Below, one piece after another: positions 23,107 to 29,644 of a stretch of 29,644 nt of DNA. The stretch is from NCBI GenBank assembly GCA_003343805.1, contig QAKM01000047.1, positions 1-29,644 on the forward strand, given 5' to 3'. The notes under the pieces are model-generated. The model had not been told where the DNA came from. It worked only from the letters and a program-made list of their open reading frames with translations, and ran no database searches. The stretch comes from Bacillota bacterium. GTDB lineage: Bacteria > Bacillota > Clostridia > Christensenellales > Borkfalkiaceae. The position numbers and the translations under genes were made by a program. Within the stretch, counting starts at the first letter, position 1; every line of letters starts with the position of its first letter.

Positions 23107-24420
23107 ATGATTGAAACAATAAAGAACGCCTTCGCCAATAAGGACATCCGCAAGAAGATCCTCTTAACGCTTCTTCTTCTCGTCGTGTTCCGCATCGGGT
23201 GCTATATCCCCGTTCCGGGCCTGGCGCGCGGCCTTTTGACGGATGCGGTCACTACGAACGACTTTTTGGGGCTGATGAGCGGCGTCACGGGCGGCGCGCT
23301 TGCGAACGGCACGCTGTTTGCGCTCGGGATCGGGCCGTACATCAACGCATCCATTATCGTGCAGCTCCTCACCGTGGGCATCCCCGCGCTCGAGCGCCTC
23401 TCCAAGCAGGGCGAAGAGGGCAGGAAGAAGCTCACGAACATCACGCGCATCATCACGATCGTGCTCGCCGTCATTCAGGCGGTCGGCATCATCGTCAACT
23501 TCGCGGGCGGCTTCTCGGCCGACGTCACCGACAATTCGAGCATCCGCTGGGATCTCTTTTTCAACCAGCAGTGGCTCGCGATCGTCTACATGGTCGTCAT
23601 CTACACGGCGGGCGCGATGCTCGTCATGTGGCTGGGTGAGCGCATCACCGAGTACGGTGTCGGCAACGGCATCTCGCTCATCATCTTCGTGGGTATCATC
23701 TCCACGGCGGGCCTCTCCATCCTCGACAAGCTCACGTCGATCACGGCGAACGACGTTTCGCCCCTCTTCGAGGTCATCGGCTTCCTTGTCCTTGCGGTGG
23801 TGGTGTTCTTCTGCATCGTCTTTGTCGACCTTGCAGAGCGCAAGATCCCCGTGCAGTATGCAAAGCAGGTGCGCGGCACCAAGATGTACGGCGGCCAGTC
23901 CTCCGTCATCCCCATGAAGATCTCGGGGAGCGGCGTCATGCCCCTCATCTTCGCCTTTGCGATCATCTCCTTCCCCTCCATGATCATGAGCGTCGTGCCC
24001 GCATGGTCCGATGCCCTGAATTGGTGGAATCAGGTGTTCGGCTCGGGTACCTGGCTGTACGTCATCGTGCTCGCGGTGCTCATCTTCGCATTCGCATTCT
24101 TCTATGCGCAGATCCAGTTCAACCCCGAGGACGTCAGCCGCTCCATCCAGCAGAACGGCGGCTTCATCCAGGGCATCCGCCCCGGCAAGCCCACGGCACA
24201 GTATTTAAGGAAGATCAACAACCGCATCACGCTGTTCGGCGCCATCTTCCTCACCATCGTTGCATTCGTACCTTCCCTCATCTTCAGCTTCGTCACGGTC
24301 GACCTCATCAACGTGTTCTCCACGACGGGTATCCTCATCGTGGTGAGCGTCGCGCTCGAGCTCGACAAGCAGCTCCAGTCGCAGATCATGATGAAGAACT
24401 ACAAGGGATTTCTGAAATAA
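23107..24420 (+). CDS. secY: Protein translocase subunit SecY
   Basis: The 437-aa membrane protein is the channel of the Sec translocon, with about ten predicted transmembrane helices. Visible signatures are RIGCYIPVPGL in TM1 and its plug region, GIGPYINASIIVQLL in TM2, the basic cytoplasmic loops with LAERKIPVQYAKQ, and RPGKPTAQYLRKINNRITLFGA near the C-terminal SecA- and ribosome-binding loops. CAGGAGTAA precedes the ATG. It is co-directional with the ribosomal genes. Confidence 0.99.
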   Translation: MIETIKNAFANKDIRKKILLTLLLLVVFRIGCYIPVPGLARGLLTDAVTTNDFLGLMSGVTGGALANGTLFALGIGPYINASIIVQLLTVGIPALERLSKQGEEGRKKLTNITRIITIVLAVIQAVGIIVNFAGGFSADVTDNSSIRWDLFFNQQWLAIVYMVVIYTAGAMLVMWLGERITEYGVGNGISLIIFVGIISTAGLSILDKLTSITANDVSPLFEVIGFLVLAVVVFFCIVFVDLAERKIPVQYAKQVRGTKMYGGQSSVIPMKISGSGVMPLIFAFAIISFPSMIMSVVPAWSDALNWWNQVFGSGTWLYVIVLAVLIFAFAFFYAQIQFNPEDVSRSIQQNGGFIQGIRPGKPTAQYLRKINNRITLFGAIFLTIVAFVPSLIFSFVTVDLINVFSTTGILIVVSVALELDKQLQSQIMMKNYKGFLK

Positions 24421-24438
24421 TCTCACGGAGGAACCGAT

Positions 24439-25080
24439 ATGAATCTCATTCTACTGGGCGCTCCCGGCGCCGGCAAGGGCACGCAGGCAACCAAGATCGC
24501 CGAAAGATACGGCCTTGTCCACATCTCCACGGGCGACATCTTCCGCGCGAACATCAAGAACGGCACCGAGATCGGCAAGCTCGCCAAGTCGTACATCGAC
24601 AAGGGCGAACTCGTTCCCGACGAAGTGACCGTCGCGATCGTCAAGGACCGTCTCACCTGGGACGATGTCAAGAACGCGAAGGGGTATCTCCTTGACGGTT
24701 TCCCCCGCAACCTCTATCAGGCAGAGGAGCTCGATAAGTTCGCTAAGATCGACGGCGTCGTCAACATCAACATCGACTTCAAGCTCCTCATGGACCGCCT
24801 CTGCGGCAGAAGGGTCTGTTCCGAGTGCGGCGAGAGCTACCACGTCTCCACGCTGAACGGCGCGACGACGTGCGCACGCTGCGGCGGCGAGCTCTACCAG
24901 CGCAAGGACGACAATCCCGAGACCGTCGGGAGCCGCCTCAACGTCTACAACGAGCAGACGGCGCCCCTCATCGATTACTACACGAAGAAGGGCATCATCC
25001 TCAACGTCACGGGGACGGAGGCTCCCGCCGAAGTCCTGTTCGAGCAGGTCAAGGCCGTGCTCGATAAGCTGAACGGCTGA
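24439..25080 (+). CDS. adk: Adenylate kinase, zinc-LID type
   Basis: The 213-aa enzyme interconverts ATP plus AMP and two ADP. The P-loop is GAPGAGKGT at residues 7-15. The AMP-binding part has STGDIFR, and the LID domain carries a four-cysteine zinc site (Cys127, Cys130, Cys145, Cys148) in place of the polar network of enteric enzymes. LLDGFPRN is the conserved core. The map gene starts one base after its stop. Confidence 0.99.
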   Translation: MNLILLGAPGAGKGTQATKIAERYGLVHISTGDIFRANIKNGTEIGKLAKSYIDKGELVPDEVTVAIVKDRLTWDDVKNAKGYLLDGFPRNLYQAEELDKFAKIDGVVNINIDFKLLMDRLCGRRVCSECGESYHVSTLNGATTCARCGGELYQRKDDNPETVGSRLNVYNEQTAPLIDYYTKKGIILNVTGTEAPAEVLFEQVKAVLDKLNG

Positions 25081-25081
25081 T

Positions 25082-25825
25082 ATGGTACACGTCAAGAGCG
25101 AGGAAGAGATCGACCTGATGCGCGCTCCCTGCGCGATCGTCAGGGACTGCCTCAGCTTCGTGGGCGAGCGCATCAGGCCCGGCATGACGACGGCCGAAGT
25201 GGACAAGCTCGTCTATGACTTCATCAAGGCAAGCGGCGCCGAGCCGAGCTGTCTCGGCTACGGCGGCTTCCCTGCAAGCGCCTGCGTCTCCGTCAACGAA
25301 GTCGTGGTGCACGGCATCCCGGACGATCGCGTCCTCGAAGAGGGCGACATCGTCAGCGTGGATCTGTGCGCCTACAAGAACGGCTTCCACGGCGACGGCG
25401 CCCGTACCTTCGCGGTGGGGGAGATCTCCCCCGAAAAGAAGAAGCTCATCCGCGTGACGGAGGAATGCTTCTTCAAGGCGCTCGAAGGGCTCCGGGCGGG
25501 CACGCCCCTCTTCGATATCGGCTACAAGGTGCAGACGCACGCCGAAGCGAACGGCTTTTCGGTCATCCGCTCCTACACGGGGCACGGCATCGGCCGGGAG
25601 ATGCACGAGGATCCCTCGGTGTACAACTTCGGAAGAAAGGGTACGGGGATGCGCCTCAAGGCCGGAACGGTCATCTGCATCGAGCCGATGATCGCAGCGG
25701 GCGATTGGCGCGTCAAGGTGCTCGACGACGGCTGGACGGCGGTGATGGCGGATAAAAAGCCCGCCGCGCATTACGAGAACACCGTGGTCATCCGCGAGGA
25801 CGGCACGGAGATCCTCACGCTCTGA
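25082..25825 (+). CDS. map: Methionine aminopeptidase, type I
   Basis: The 247-aa enzyme removes the initiator methionine from nascent proteins. All five metal ligands can be placed: Asp94 (VDLCAY), Asp105 (GDGARTF), His168 (TGHGIG), Glu201 (IEPM) and Glu232 (HYENTVV). There is no N-terminal zinc-finger or SH3 extension. The ribosome site must lie inside adk, which suggests translational coupling. Confidence 0.98.
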   Translation: MVHVKSEEEIDLMRAPCAIVRDCLSFVGERIRPGMTTAEVDKLVYDFIKASGAEPSCLGYGGFPASACVSVNEVVVHGIPDDRVLEEGDIVSVDLCAYKNGFHGDGARTFAVGEISPEKKKLIRVTEECFFKALEGLRAGTPLFDIGYKVQTHAEANGFSVIRSYTGHGIGREMHEDPSVYNFGRKGTGMRLKAGTVICIEPMIAAGDWRVKVLDDGWTAVMADKKPAAHYENTVVIREDGTEILTL

Positions 25826-25850
25826 GCGTGAACTATCATCGGAGGAATTT

Positions 25851-26072
25851 ATGTCCAAGGACGACGTGATCGAAGCGGAAGGCAAAGTCATCGAGGCGCT
25901 GCCCAACGCGACGTTTAAGGTAAGGCTTTCCAACGGACACGTGATCACCGCGTACATCTCCGGAAAGCTGAGAATGAACTACATCCGCATCATCGAGGGC
26001 GATTCGGTCAAGCTCGAGATGAGCCCCTACGATCTCACCAAGGGGCGGATCACCTGGCGGAGCAAGTCCTGA
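25851..26072 (+). CDS. infA: Translation initiation factor IF-1
   Basis: The 73-aa OB-fold protein reads [66 protein letters not shown], canonical IF-1. It binds the 30S A site during initiation. GGAGGAA precedes the ATG. No KOW-domain gene lies between map and infA, unlike in some Clostridia. Confidence 0.99.
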   Translation: MSKDDVIEAEGKVIEALPNATFKVRLSNGHVITAYISGKLRMNYIRIIEGDSVKLEMSPYDLTKGRITWRSKS

Positions 26073-26134
26073 CCGAGCAGCGAAAACATTAGATCCCCGC
26101 GGGAAAGCGCCGGGGGGACGAGGAGGAATCAGTT

Positions 26135-26251
26135 ATGAAAGTCAGACCTTCCGTGAAGCCCATGTGCGATAAGTGCAAGGTCATCAAGAGGAACGGAAAA
26201 GTCATGGTGATCTGTTCCAAAAACAAGAGCCACAAGCAGAGACAGGGCTGA
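26135..26251 (+). CDS. rpmJ: 50S ribosomal protein L36
   Basis: This very short gene encodes 38 aa starting [19 protein letters not shown]. The zinc ligands are Cys11, Cys14, Cys27 and His33, and the C-terminus is the typical SHKQRQG, so this is the zinc form of L36. GAGGAGGAA precedes the ATG. The TGA lies in the loop edge of a small AGGGCT/AGCCCT hairpin (26244-26261). Confidence 0.97.
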   Translation: MKVRPSVKPMCDKCKVIKRNGKVMVICSKNKSHKQRQG

Positions 26252-26261
26252 AAAAAGCCCT
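26244..26261 (+). other. Small hairpin over the rpmJ stop codon
   Basis: AGGGCT (26244-26249) and AGCCCT (26256-26261) form a 6-bp stem with an A-rich loop. There is no T-run. It might be a weak pause or processing site between the spc and alpha blocks. Confidence 0.35.
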
Positions 26262-26291
26262 CGGGGCGGGCATTCTGTCTGCGAAAAACGC

Positions 26292-26321
26292 TTGACAGCC
26301 GGCACGGGATCGTGCTATAAT
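26292..26321 (+). promoter_or_regulatory. Promoter of the alpha operon (rpsM-rplQ)
   Basis: TTGACA (26292-26297), an 18-bp spacer and TATAAT (26316-26321), both boxes perfect. It gives separate control of rpsM, rpsK, rpsD, rpoA and rplQ in addition to read-through from the spc genes. Confidence 0.9.
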
Positions 26322-26327
26322 GCCCTG

Positions 26328-26519
26328 TATGCAACCAATAAGCACAAGAAGCTGAGTTTCCGCACCGCAAGTGCGGAAAGTCGGCTTGCTTTGCGCTTGA
26401 AGGTGCATTTGCTCTGAAAATAAGGGAGCCTTGCGGCGCGATATTTTCCACTGTCCGCGGCGGGGATCCGTTTTCATAGAAAAAAATATCATACCTAAAA
26501 CATTTCGGAGGTTTCATCA
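26328..26519 (+). promoter_or_regulatory. Structured leader of the alpha operon
   Basis: The roughly 190-nt leader holds a perfect 9-bp hairpin (TTTCCGCAC 26357-26365 with GTGCGGAAA 26371-26379, loop CGCAA). It also has a long-range 8-bp pairing GATATTTT (26440-26447) with AAAATATC (26483-26490), enclosing a GC-rich 35-nt loop. The ribosome site GGAGG (26507-26511) lies 17 nt after the second arm. In E. coli the alpha leader folds as a pseudoknot bound by S4; S4 is encoded in this operon, so S4 autoregulation is a natural inference, but sequence similarity to that leader is not evident. Confidence 0.5.
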
Positions 26520-26888
26520 ATGGCACGTATTGCCGGTGTCGATCTTCCCAACGAGAAGCGCGTGGAGATCGGACTCACCTACATTTACGGGATCGGGCTC
26601 ACCACGTCCAAGAAGATCCTCGAAGCGACGGGCATCGATCCCGACACGAGAGTCAAGGACCTGGATGAGAACGACGTTTCCAAACTGAGAGAATATATCG
26701 ACCACCACTATGTCGTGGAGGGCGAGCTCCGCAGCCAGGTCAGCCTGAACATCAAGCGTCTCATGGAGATCGGCTGCTATCGCGGCGTGCGCCACAGAAA
26801 GGGCCTTCCCGTCCGCGGGCAGAGCACCAAGCGCAACGCGAGGACGAGAAAGGGTCCCCGCCGCACCGTTGCGAACAAGAAGAAGTAA
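26520..26888 (+). CDS. rpsM: 30S ribosomal protein S13
   Basis: The 122-aa protein begins [25 protein letters not shown] and ends with [28 protein letters not shown], the basic S13 tail that contacts the P-site tRNA. It follows GGAGG and is the first gene of the alpha operon. Confidence 0.99.
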   Translation: MARIAGVDLPNEKRVEIGLTYIYGIGLTTSKKILEATGIDPDTRVKDLDENDVSKLREYIDHHYVVEGELRSQVSLNIKRLMEIGCYRGVRHRKGLPVRGQSTKRNARTRKGPRRTVANKKK

Positions 26889-26898
26889 GGAGTGAGCT

Positions 26899-27297
26899 AT
26901 GGCAGATAAGAGAAAGGCAGTCGTCTCGCGCAAGCGCAGAGAGCTGAAAAAGGTAGATAAGGGACAGGTCCACATCCAGTCCACGTTCAACAACACGCTC
27001 GTCACCATCACCGATATGAGCGGCAATGCGATCTCCTGGTCGAGCGCCGGTTCGCTCGGCTTCAAGGGTTCGAGAAAGGGTACGCCCTTCGCGGCACAGA
27101 TGGCTGCGGAGACGGCGGCAAGGGCGGCAAAGGAGCACGGCCTCCGTTCCGTCGAAGTGTACGTCAAGGGCCCCGGCGCCGGCAGAGAATCCGCCATCCG
27201 CGCTCTTGCAAACTGCGAGCTCGACGTCACGCTCATTTCCGACGTTTCGCCCATCGCGCACAACGGCTGCAGGCCTCCCAAGCGCAGAAGAGTTTAA
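26899..27297 (+). CDS. rpsK: 30S ribosomal protein S11
   Basis: The 132-aa protein has [46 protein letters not shown] and the C-terminal [18 protein letters not shown], classic S11 of the 30S platform. AAGGAGTGA precedes the ATG. Confidence 0.99.
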   Translation: MADKRKAVVSRKRRELKKVDKGQVHIQSTFNNTLVTITDMSGNAISWSSAGSLGFKGSRKGTPFAAQMAAETAARAAKEHGLRSVEVYVKGPGAGRESAIRALANCELDVTLISDVSPIAHNGCRPPKRRRV

Positions 27298-27309
27298 GGA
27301 GAAGAGAAC

Positions 27310-27933
27310 ATGGCAGTATATAGAGACGCAAAATGCAAACTTTGCAGAAGAGAGGGCGCAAAGCTCTTCCTCAAGGGCGAAAAGTGCTACATGGACAAGT
27401 GCCCCTTCAACAAGCGCCCCACGGCTCCCGGCCAGCACGGCGCAGGCAGAAAGAAGGTCTCCGAGTACGGGCTTCAGCTTCGCGAGAAGCAGAAGACCAA
27501 GCGCATCTACGGCGTGCAGGAGGGCCAGTTCCGCCACTACTACGAAGTCGCAGACCGCATGAAGGGCATCACGGGTGAGAATATGCTCTCCCTGCTCGAG
27601 CGCAGACTCGACAACGTCGTGTTCCGTATGGGCGTCGGCGCATCGCGCACGCAGGCCCGTCAGCTCGTCAACCACGCACACTTCACCGTCAACGGCAAGA
27701 CCGTGAACGTGCCTTCCTACAGCGTGAAGGCAGGCGATGTGATCGCCGTGAAGGAGAACAGCAGAAACAACAAATTCTTTGAACAGATCAAGACGATGAA
27801 GGTTGCGAATATGCCCAAGTGGCTGGAATTCGATCCCGAGAAGCTGGAAGGCAAAGTGCTTGCCCTTCCTACCCGCGAGGACGTCGACAGCCAGATCGCA
27901 GAGCATATGATTGTCGAGCTGTACTCCAAGTAA
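27310..27933 (+). CDS. rpsD: 30S ribosomal protein S4, zinc type
   Basis: The 207-aa protein has a four-cysteine zinc site at its N-terminus (Cys9, Cys12, Cys26, Cys31) and an S4 RNA-binding domain ([38 protein letters not shown]). It is a primary 16S binder and the likely candidate for feedback on this operon. In Bacillus rpsD lies elsewhere; here it is in the alpha operon. AAGGAGAAG precedes the ATG. Confidence 0.99.
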   Translation: MAVYRDAKCKLCRREGAKLFLKGEKCYMDKCPFNKRPTAPGQHGAGRKKVSEYGLQLREKQKTKRIYGVQEGQFRHYYEVADRMKGITGENMLSLLERRLDNVVFRMGVGASRTQARQLVNHAHFTVNGKTVNVPSYSVKAGDVIAVKENSRNNKFFEQIKTMKVANMPKWLEFDPEKLEGKVLALPTREDVDSQIAEHMIVELYSK

Positions 27934-27955
27934 ATAAAAAAAGGAGGATCACGAT

Positions 27956-28909
27956 ATGATCGAAATGGATATGCCCAAGATCGATGTGACGGAAAACGAG
28001 GAAAGATCGTATGCAAAGATCGTCGTCGAGCCGCTCGAGAAGGGCTTCGGTCTTACCATCGGCAACTGCCTGAGAAGGATCCTTCTTTCGGCATTGCCCG
28101 GCGCCGCCGCACAGGGGATCAAGTTCATGGACGGAAGCGTGAAGCACGAATTTTCCGCCATCCCCGGAGTGAAGGAGGACGTGACCGAGATCATCCTGAA
28201 CCTGAAGCTCCTTGCGATCAAGACCAAGATCACCGATAAGGATTACACCAAGACGCTCCGCCTTTGCAAGGAGGGGCCCGCGGTGATCACGGCGGCCGAC
28301 ATCGCACAGGATGCCGAAGTGGAGATCGTCAATTCCGACCAGTACATCTGCACGGTGGACGAGGGCGGAAAGATCGACATGGAGATCACCATCGGCCGCG
28401 GCAGAGGGTATAAGCCTGCCAAAGAGAACAAACAGCCCATCATCGATTACATCCCCATCGATTCCATCTATACGCCCGTGCAGAAGGTCAACTACAGCGT
28501 GGAACCTGCGCGCGTGGGGCAGAACATCGATTACGATCGGCTGACCATCGAGGTGTGGACGGACGGCACCTTCTCCGGAAGAGAGATCGTCTCCCTCGCG
28601 GCAAAGATCATGCAGGATCACATCAACCTGTTTGTCAACCTGTCCGATACCATCAAGGATATGGACATCCTCGTCAAGACGGACGACGACAAGCAGCAGC
28701 AGATCCTCTCCATGAAGATCGAGGATATGGATTTCTCTGTCCGTTCCTACAACTGTCTGAAGAGAGCAAACATTCACACGGTGGAAGACCTGATCAGCAA
28801 GTCCGAGGACGAGATGCTCAAAGTGCGCAATCTTGGCAAGAAGTCCCTCGACGAAGTCATCGCCAAGCTGGAATCCTACGGCCTTTCGCTGGAAAAAAAG
28901 GAGGATTAA
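27956..28909 (+). CDS. rpoA: RNA polymerase alpha subunit
   Basis: The 317-aa protein has the N-terminal dimerisation and assembly domain (about 1-230), with GFGLTIGNCLRRILLSALPGAA, and a C-terminal domain (about 245-310), with NCLKRANIHTVEDLISKSEDEMLKVRNLGKKSLDEV, which binds UP elements and activators. AAGGAGGATC lies 5-6 nt before the ATG at 27956. An in-frame ATG at 27965 is less well placed. Confidence 0.99.
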   Translation: MIEMDMPKIDVTENEERSYAKIVVEPLEKGFGLTIGNCLRRILLSALPGAAAQGIKFMDGSVKHEFSAIPGVKEDVTEIILNLKLLAIKTKITDKDYTKTLRLCKEGPAVITAADIAQDAEVEIVNSDQYICTVDEGGKIDMEITIGRGRGYKPAKENKQPIIDYIPIDSIYTPVQKVNYSVEPARVGQNIDYDRLTIEVWTDGTFSGREIVSLAAKIMQDHINLFVNLSDTIKDMDILVKTDDDKQQQILSMKIEDMDFSVRSYNCLKRANIHTVEDLISKSEDEMLKVRNLGKKSLDEVIAKLESYGLSLEKKED

Positions 28910-28912
28910 AAA

Positions 28913-29419
28913 ATGCCGGGTAAATTGGGCAAGACCACAAAGCAGAGAATGGCTTTGTTGAGAGGGCAGGCGTCCCAGCTCCTGTGGTACGGCAGGATCG
29001 AGACGACGCAGGCTCGTGCGAAGGAGCTGCGCTCCTATGTAGAAAAACTCATCACCAAGGCGGTCAATACCTACGACGACGTCGTGGAGTATGAAGTCGT
29101 CGCGAAGGATAAGAAGGGCAAAGAGGTCAAGACGACCTCCGTCAAGGACGGCCCCAAGAAGCTCGCGGCACGCCGTCAGATCATCGCCAAGACTTACGAC
29201 CTTCAGGAGATCAAGGCCTTCGGCGAGAGCAAGAAAGCATATAAGGAGCGCACCGCGCAGATCCAGCATCCCCTTGTGGAGAAGCTGTTCAACGAGATCG
29301 CTCCCAAGTATGCACAGCGCAAGGAAGAGCTCGGCCAGGGCGGCGGCTACACGAGGATCTATCTCCTCGGCCAGCGCCGCGGCGATGCTTCCGAGAAGGC
29401 TGTCATCGAGCTCGTCTGA
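28913..29419 (+). CDS. rplQ: 50S ribosomal protein L17 with internal insertion
   Basis: The 168-aa protein begins PGKLGKTTKQRMALLRGQASQLLWYGRIETTQARAKELRSYVEKLIT and ends GGGYTRIYLLGQRRGDASEKAVIELV, both conserved in L17. The usual length is about 115-130 aa; about 45 extra charged residues lie in the middle (VEYEVVAKDKKGKEVKTT and on). Longer L17 proteins of this kind occur in some Clostridia. AAGGAGGATT overlaps the rpoA stop. It is the last gene of the cluster. Confidence 0.98.
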   Translation: MPGKLGKTTKQRMALLRGQASQLLWYGRIETTQARAKELRSYVEKLITKAVNTYDDVVEYEVVAKDKKGKEVKTTSVKDGPKKLAARRQIIAKTYDLQEIKAFGESKKAYKERTAQIQHPLVEKLFNEIAPKYAQRKEELGQGGGYTRIYLLGQRRGDASEKAVIELV

Positions 29420-29442
29420 GTTTATTTCAACACCGAAAAAGA

Positions 29443-29467
29443 CCCGTGTACCCCACGGGCCTTTTTT
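29443..29467 (+). terminator. Intrinsic terminator of the ribosomal cluster
   Basis: CCCGTG (29443-29448) and CACGGG (29454-29459) form a 6-bp stem with loop TACCC, followed by CC and six T (29462-29467). The A-run upstream (29436-29440) can extend the stem against the T-run. Confidence 0.92.
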
Positions 29468-29476
29468 ATTTTTCGT

Positions 29477-29592
29477 GCCTCCCGCGTCGCCGCAGGTGAT
29501 CGCCTCTCCCTTGCCTCCCGCGTCGCCGCAAGGCGCTTTTCCCTTGCCTCCCTCTCTGAGGGAGGTGTCCCGAAGGGGCGGAAGGAGTTATC
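29477..29592 (+). repeat. Tandem 36-bp repeat and GGGAGG hairpin repeat after rplQ
   Basis: An 18-bp unit GCCTCCCGCGTCGCCGCA occurs at 29477-29494 and again at 29513-29530, with a period of 36 bp and both copies followed by a similar spacer ending in CCCTT. A third GCCTCC (29546-29551) leads into a perfect 8-bp hairpin, CCTCCCTC (29547-29554) with GAGGGAGG (29558-29565), then TGTCCCGAAGGGGC and GGAAGGAGTTAT. The last part has the same plan as 12793-12851. Similar text is, from memory, common between genes in gut Clostridia. Positions 29593-29644 show nothing clear. Confidence 0.6.
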
Positions 29593-29644
29593 CATCTCCA
29601 GACGCTTCCCGGGGGCCTCAAAAAACAAGGGCGCCGCGGCTCTT

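Noticed and set aside
29477..29530. CRISPR array
   Set aside because: Only two 18-bp units occur, the spacers are similar to each other, and no cas genes are present.

Overview
The window looks like a chromosomal segment of a GC-rich member of the Firmicutes, probably class Clostridia. The evidence is the clostridial gene set and order: an uninterrupted S10-spc-alpha ribosomal supercluster with zinc-type S14, zinc-type S4 and a zinc-LID adenylate kinase, plus mcsA-mcsB-clpC, a rubredoxin-first rubrerythrin, strong Shine-Dalgarno sites and sigma-A promoters. An uncultured gut lineage near Christensenellales is possible, but that is only an impression from the protein sequences. I see no phage, transposase, CRISPR array, tRNA or rRNA.

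Layout. Positions 1-420 are a non-coding multi-hairpin element. At 422-1519 (minus) lies ychF, divergent from argS (1698-3383, plus), with back-to-back promoters between them. From 3524 to 5118 come a small DUF6054-like protein, a HAD phosphatase and rubrerythrin with its own promoter and a textbook terminator. A lone lipoprotein gene with a consensus promoter follows (5371-6039). Next is a two-gene unit of a membrane-anchored XRE regulator, apparently leaderless, and a four-helix membrane protein (6521-8230). The mcsA-mcsB-clpC protein quality-control operon spans 8379-12485 and has no ctsR. A second multi-hairpin element (12486-12851) and a GNAT acetyltransferase (12878-13405) precede the ribosomal region.

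The ribosomal supercluster runs from 13812 to 29419. The S10 and spc parts read as one co-directional run from rpsJ to rpmJ, including secY, adk, map and infA. A second promoter at 26292-26321 and a structured leader of about 200 nt start the alpha part (rpsM-rpsK-rpsD-rpoA-rplQ). The rpmD (L30) and rpmJ (L36) genes are short and easy to miss. The cluster supplies ribosomal proteins, the RNA polymerase alpha subunit, the Sec translocon channel, adenylate kinase, methionine aminopeptidase and IF-1.

The most unusual feature is non-coding. The element downstream of ychF (read on minus) and the element downstream of clpC (read on plus) are colinear relatives about 12 kb apart. They share an identical 30-nt core, a 19/20 block and several hairpins whose arms differ in sequence but stay complementary, while the flanks are conserved. 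The first hairpin recurs after argS. Compensatory change of this kind suggests selection on structure, or repeated spread of hairpin modules. I found no name for the whole element.
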